Assembly (NCBI GenBank): GCA_900553825.1
Contig: USEV01000051.1
Span: 1-6,160 of the forward strand
DNA from: an uncultured Eubacteriales bacterium
Lineage (GTDB): Bacteria > Bacillota > Clostridia > Christensenellales > CAG-917
Length of the DNA stretch: 6,160 nt
Direction: 5' to 3'
Below are positions 4,834-6,160 of this stretch, piece by piece. Within the stretch, counting starts at the first letter, position 1. Every line of letters starts with the position of its first letter. Both the position numbers and the translations under genes were made by a program. The notes under the pieces are model-generated. The model did not search any database and was not told the DNA's origin. It was given only the letters and a program-made list of their open reading frames with translations.

Positions 4834-4868
4834 AAAAACGAGGTGTCGGAGCGCGCCCCGACACCTCG
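4834..4868 (-). terminator. Intrinsic terminator of the kinase-manA operon
   Basis: On the minus strand an 11-bp perfect stem pairs 4868-4858 with 4849-4839 around an 8-nt G/C-rich loop, followed by TTTTT (4838-4834). It lies about 70 nt after the manA stop. No T run follows on the plus strand, so it acts in one direction. Confidence 0.88.
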
Positions 4869-4939
4869 CAAAACTCTCAATGATACAATTCAGACCATCC
4901 GTCCGCAAGTCACCGCGCACACTTATGCCGCGCCGCGGT

Positions 4940-5998
4940 TCACGGCGTATCCTGCTTGCTCGGCAGACACTCTATGAGCGTCGCGTTTCCCTTCACGAAA
5001 AAGCGTCCCTGTGCGGCGTACGGCAGATAGAAGTAATCTCCCCTCCTGATCTCCCGCGAGTAGCCCGCGCCCTTGATCACGGCGTCGCCCTCCGTCACGA
5101 TGTAGACCGCGGGGCCGTAATCCATGACGAAATCCCCTCCCGTCAGGGTGTGACGGTTTTCTGCAAAGCAGGGGGTGTCGTCATAGGTTATCAGGGTTTC
5201 CTTTCTGTATCCCGCGCGCTCGACGACCGTTTTCGGAGCCTTCTTTGCCGCTTTCAGAGCCTTTTCTCCCGTCAGGGTATAGTCGAAGCAATCGAGTGCC
5301 TCGTCCTTGGTGAGCCCGATATACTTCTCCCATTCGCTGATTCTGACCTCGCCGCACCAGTTTTCGGGCTGTATGGTGAAATCCGTGGGCTCCTGCACCT
5401 CGACTATGGTGCACCCTGCCCCGATTGCGTGGATGAGCCCCGCCGTTATGAGATAGACATCCCCGGGCTTCACCTCGACCGAGGAAAGGATTTCCGTCAT
5501 GGCGTCCTTGTCGTCGAGGCTCTTGACTTCGTAGTCGGACAAAGTCTGCTTGTCGACGGGACGGGAGAAGCCGAAGTAAAGTTTCGCACCCGGGCGCGCG
5601 TCGATGACGAGCCACGCCTCGGTCTTGCCGTATGGGCTGTTGAAATGCGACGCCGAAAACTCCTTGGTGGGGTGTACCTGCACGGGGAGGCGGATTGCGC
5701 TGTCGAGATATTTGACAAGGCAGTCGTACTTGCGCCCTCCCGTCAGTTGCTCGGGATATTCGGCGAGCAGGTCGTCGAAAAAGAGTTCCGTGCCCTCCAC
5801 GACGGAGACGCCGTCGCGAGGTCCGAAATAACGCGGATTTATCGCCTTGACCTTGCTTGCAATCCACTCCTCGGGGAAATAGTTGTCCTCGGGCGCGTCG
5901 CCGAGCAGAGAGGCATAGCCGTAGCCGCCTTTATAGATTCTGTAAACGCGGTTGCGTTTGAAGAAAAGGGGTTGACAAAGCCTTTGAGTGTCAAACAT
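4940..5998 (-). CDS. manA: Class I mannose-6-phosphate isomerase (cupin)
   Basis: A 352-residue zinc-dependent phosphomannose isomerase, interconverting mannose 6-phosphate and fructose 6-phosphate in the cytosol. The class I core is visible: PVQVHP (105-110) with ligands Gln107 and His109, GKTE (124-127) with Glu127, and GLIHAIGAG (187-195) with His190. VKPGD (176-180) is the usual cupin turn, and EVQEPTDFTIQ (200-210) follows the last ligand. A second, degenerate cupin fills about 260-350. The N-terminus is less canonical: the usual WGG region reads YKGGYGY, so another sugar phosphate is not excluded. ATG 5998 has an excellent Shine-Dalgarno, GAGGTGAT (6011-6004), 5 nt upstream. It overlaps the end of the kinase gene by 8 nt (ATGTTTGA), which implies co-transcription and coupling. 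Kinase plus isomerase fits a fructose/mannose utilisation operon. Confidence 0.88.
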   Translation of the reverse strand: MFDTQRLCQPLFFKRNRVYRIYKGGYGYASLLGDAPEDNYFPEEWIASKVKAINPRYFGPRDGVSVVEGTELFFDDLLAEYPEQLTGGRKYDCLVKYLDSAIRLPVQVHPTKEFSASHFNSPYGKTEAWLVIDARPGAKLYFGFSRPVDKQTLSDYEVKSLDDKDAMTEILSSVEVKPGDVYLITAGLIHAIGAGCTIVEVQEPTDFTIQPENWCGEVRISEWEKYIGLTKDEALDCFDYTLTGEKALKAAKKAPKTVVERAGYRKETLITYDDTPCFAENRHTLTGGDFVMDYGPAVYIVTEGDAVIKGAGYSREIRRGDYFYLPYAAQGRFFVKGNATLIECLPSKQDTP

Positions 5999-6160
5999 TT
6001 TTCATCACCTCGTCGTATGTGGGCATGGATTCGATTGCGCCCTTTTTGGAGCACACTATGCCGCAAGCCGCGCTTGCGAATTTCAGGTGCGGCAAGTAGT
6101 CCTCCGCGCGTTTTCCGAAGCCGTCGCGGGATACGAGAAAGAGCACGCTGCCGATGAAGC
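5991..6160 (-). CDS. 3' end of a PfkB-family sugar kinase, probable fructokinase
   Basis: The last 55 codons of a gene that continues beyond the right edge, ending with TGA at 5993-5991. The visible part begins FIGSVLF, matching the helix just after the GAGD catalytic motif of ribokinase/PfkB kinases; the catalytic Asp itself would lie just outside the window. It goes on to LKFASAACGIVCSKKGAIESMP, the typical C-terminal block (residues about 25-46 of the visible part) in which fructokinases show an FA-AA-------GAI--(L/M)P pattern. Such enzymes phosphorylate a free sugar with ATP; fructose is the likely substrate given the adjacent mannose-6-phosphate isomerase, but other hexoses are possible. 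Its stop overlaps the manA start by 8 nt, and the manA ribosome site lies inside this gene. Confidence 0.82.
   Translation of the reverse strand, partial: FIGSVLFLVSRDGFGKRAEDYLPHLKFASAACGIVCSKKGAIESMPTYDEVMKNV

Noticed and set aside
4676..4864. 62-codon minus-strand frame starting at GTG 4864
   Set aside because: It runs through the manA terminator and two more hairpins and has no ribosome site. It could be part of a non-coding repeat, but not a supported gene.
4881..4889. Extended -10-like TGATACAAT on the plus strand
   Set aside because: No -35 at proper distance, and it would only give transcription antisense to manA.

Overview
The window looks like chromosomal DNA from a moderately GC-rich member of the Bacillota, probably an uncultured gut-type clostridium. 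That placement is an inference from the strong Shine-Dalgarno sites (GGAGG, AAAGGAG, GAGGTGAT), sigma70/sigmaA-like promoters, strong intrinsic terminators and the gene content. I see no rRNA, tRNA, CRISPR array, insertion sequence or phage structural gene.

Layout from left to right. (1) 1-527: a minus-strand gene cut by the window edge diverges from a complete 74-codon XRE-family repressor-like gene (236-460, +). The repressor's promoter is embedded in a 17-bp imperfect inverted repeat, as expected for an autoregulated regulator, and a strong terminator follows. (2) 660-3113, minus strand: a two-gene operon with an extended -10 promoter, a metal-dependent amidohydrolase of the imidazolonepropionase/prolidase-like group (1710-3023) and a proline-iminopeptidase-like alpha/beta hydrolase (755-1717). 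The genes overlap by 8 nt and a terminator-like hairpin follows. (3) 3181-3588, plus strand: an open coding-like frame with no credible start or ribosome site, read as the 3' remnant of a larger gene. (4) 3592-3710, plus strand: a compact non-coding transcription unit with a near-consensus promoter (TTGCAT-17-TATAAT), about 84 nt of foldable RNA and a 12-bp-stem terminator. This is the most interesting unexplained element. (5) 3864-4608, minus strand: a TetR/AcrR-family regulator (3934-4491) with two overlapping promoters and dense palindromes, ending at a bidirectional terminator. (6) 4609-4868: a gene-free stretch with three consecutive inverted repeats, the last being the terminator of the next operon. 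(7) 4940-6160, minus strand: a class I mannose-6-phosphate isomerase (manA-like), overlapping by 8 nt the end of a PfkB-family sugar kinase, probably a fructokinase, that runs off the right edge.

How the parts may work together. The kinase and isomerase would feed fructose and mannose into fructose-6-phosphate. The amidohydrolase and iminopeptidase-like hydrolase may jointly process small peptides, possibly proline-containing ones, in the cytoplasm. The promoters of the peptide operon and of the TetR gene share an almost identical A/T-rich element ending in the -35 hexamer, which could mean common control or simply similar UP elements. Nothing here proves a new defence or mobile system. The best leads are the small RNA unit, the shared promoter element and the hairpin-rich interval beside the manA terminator.
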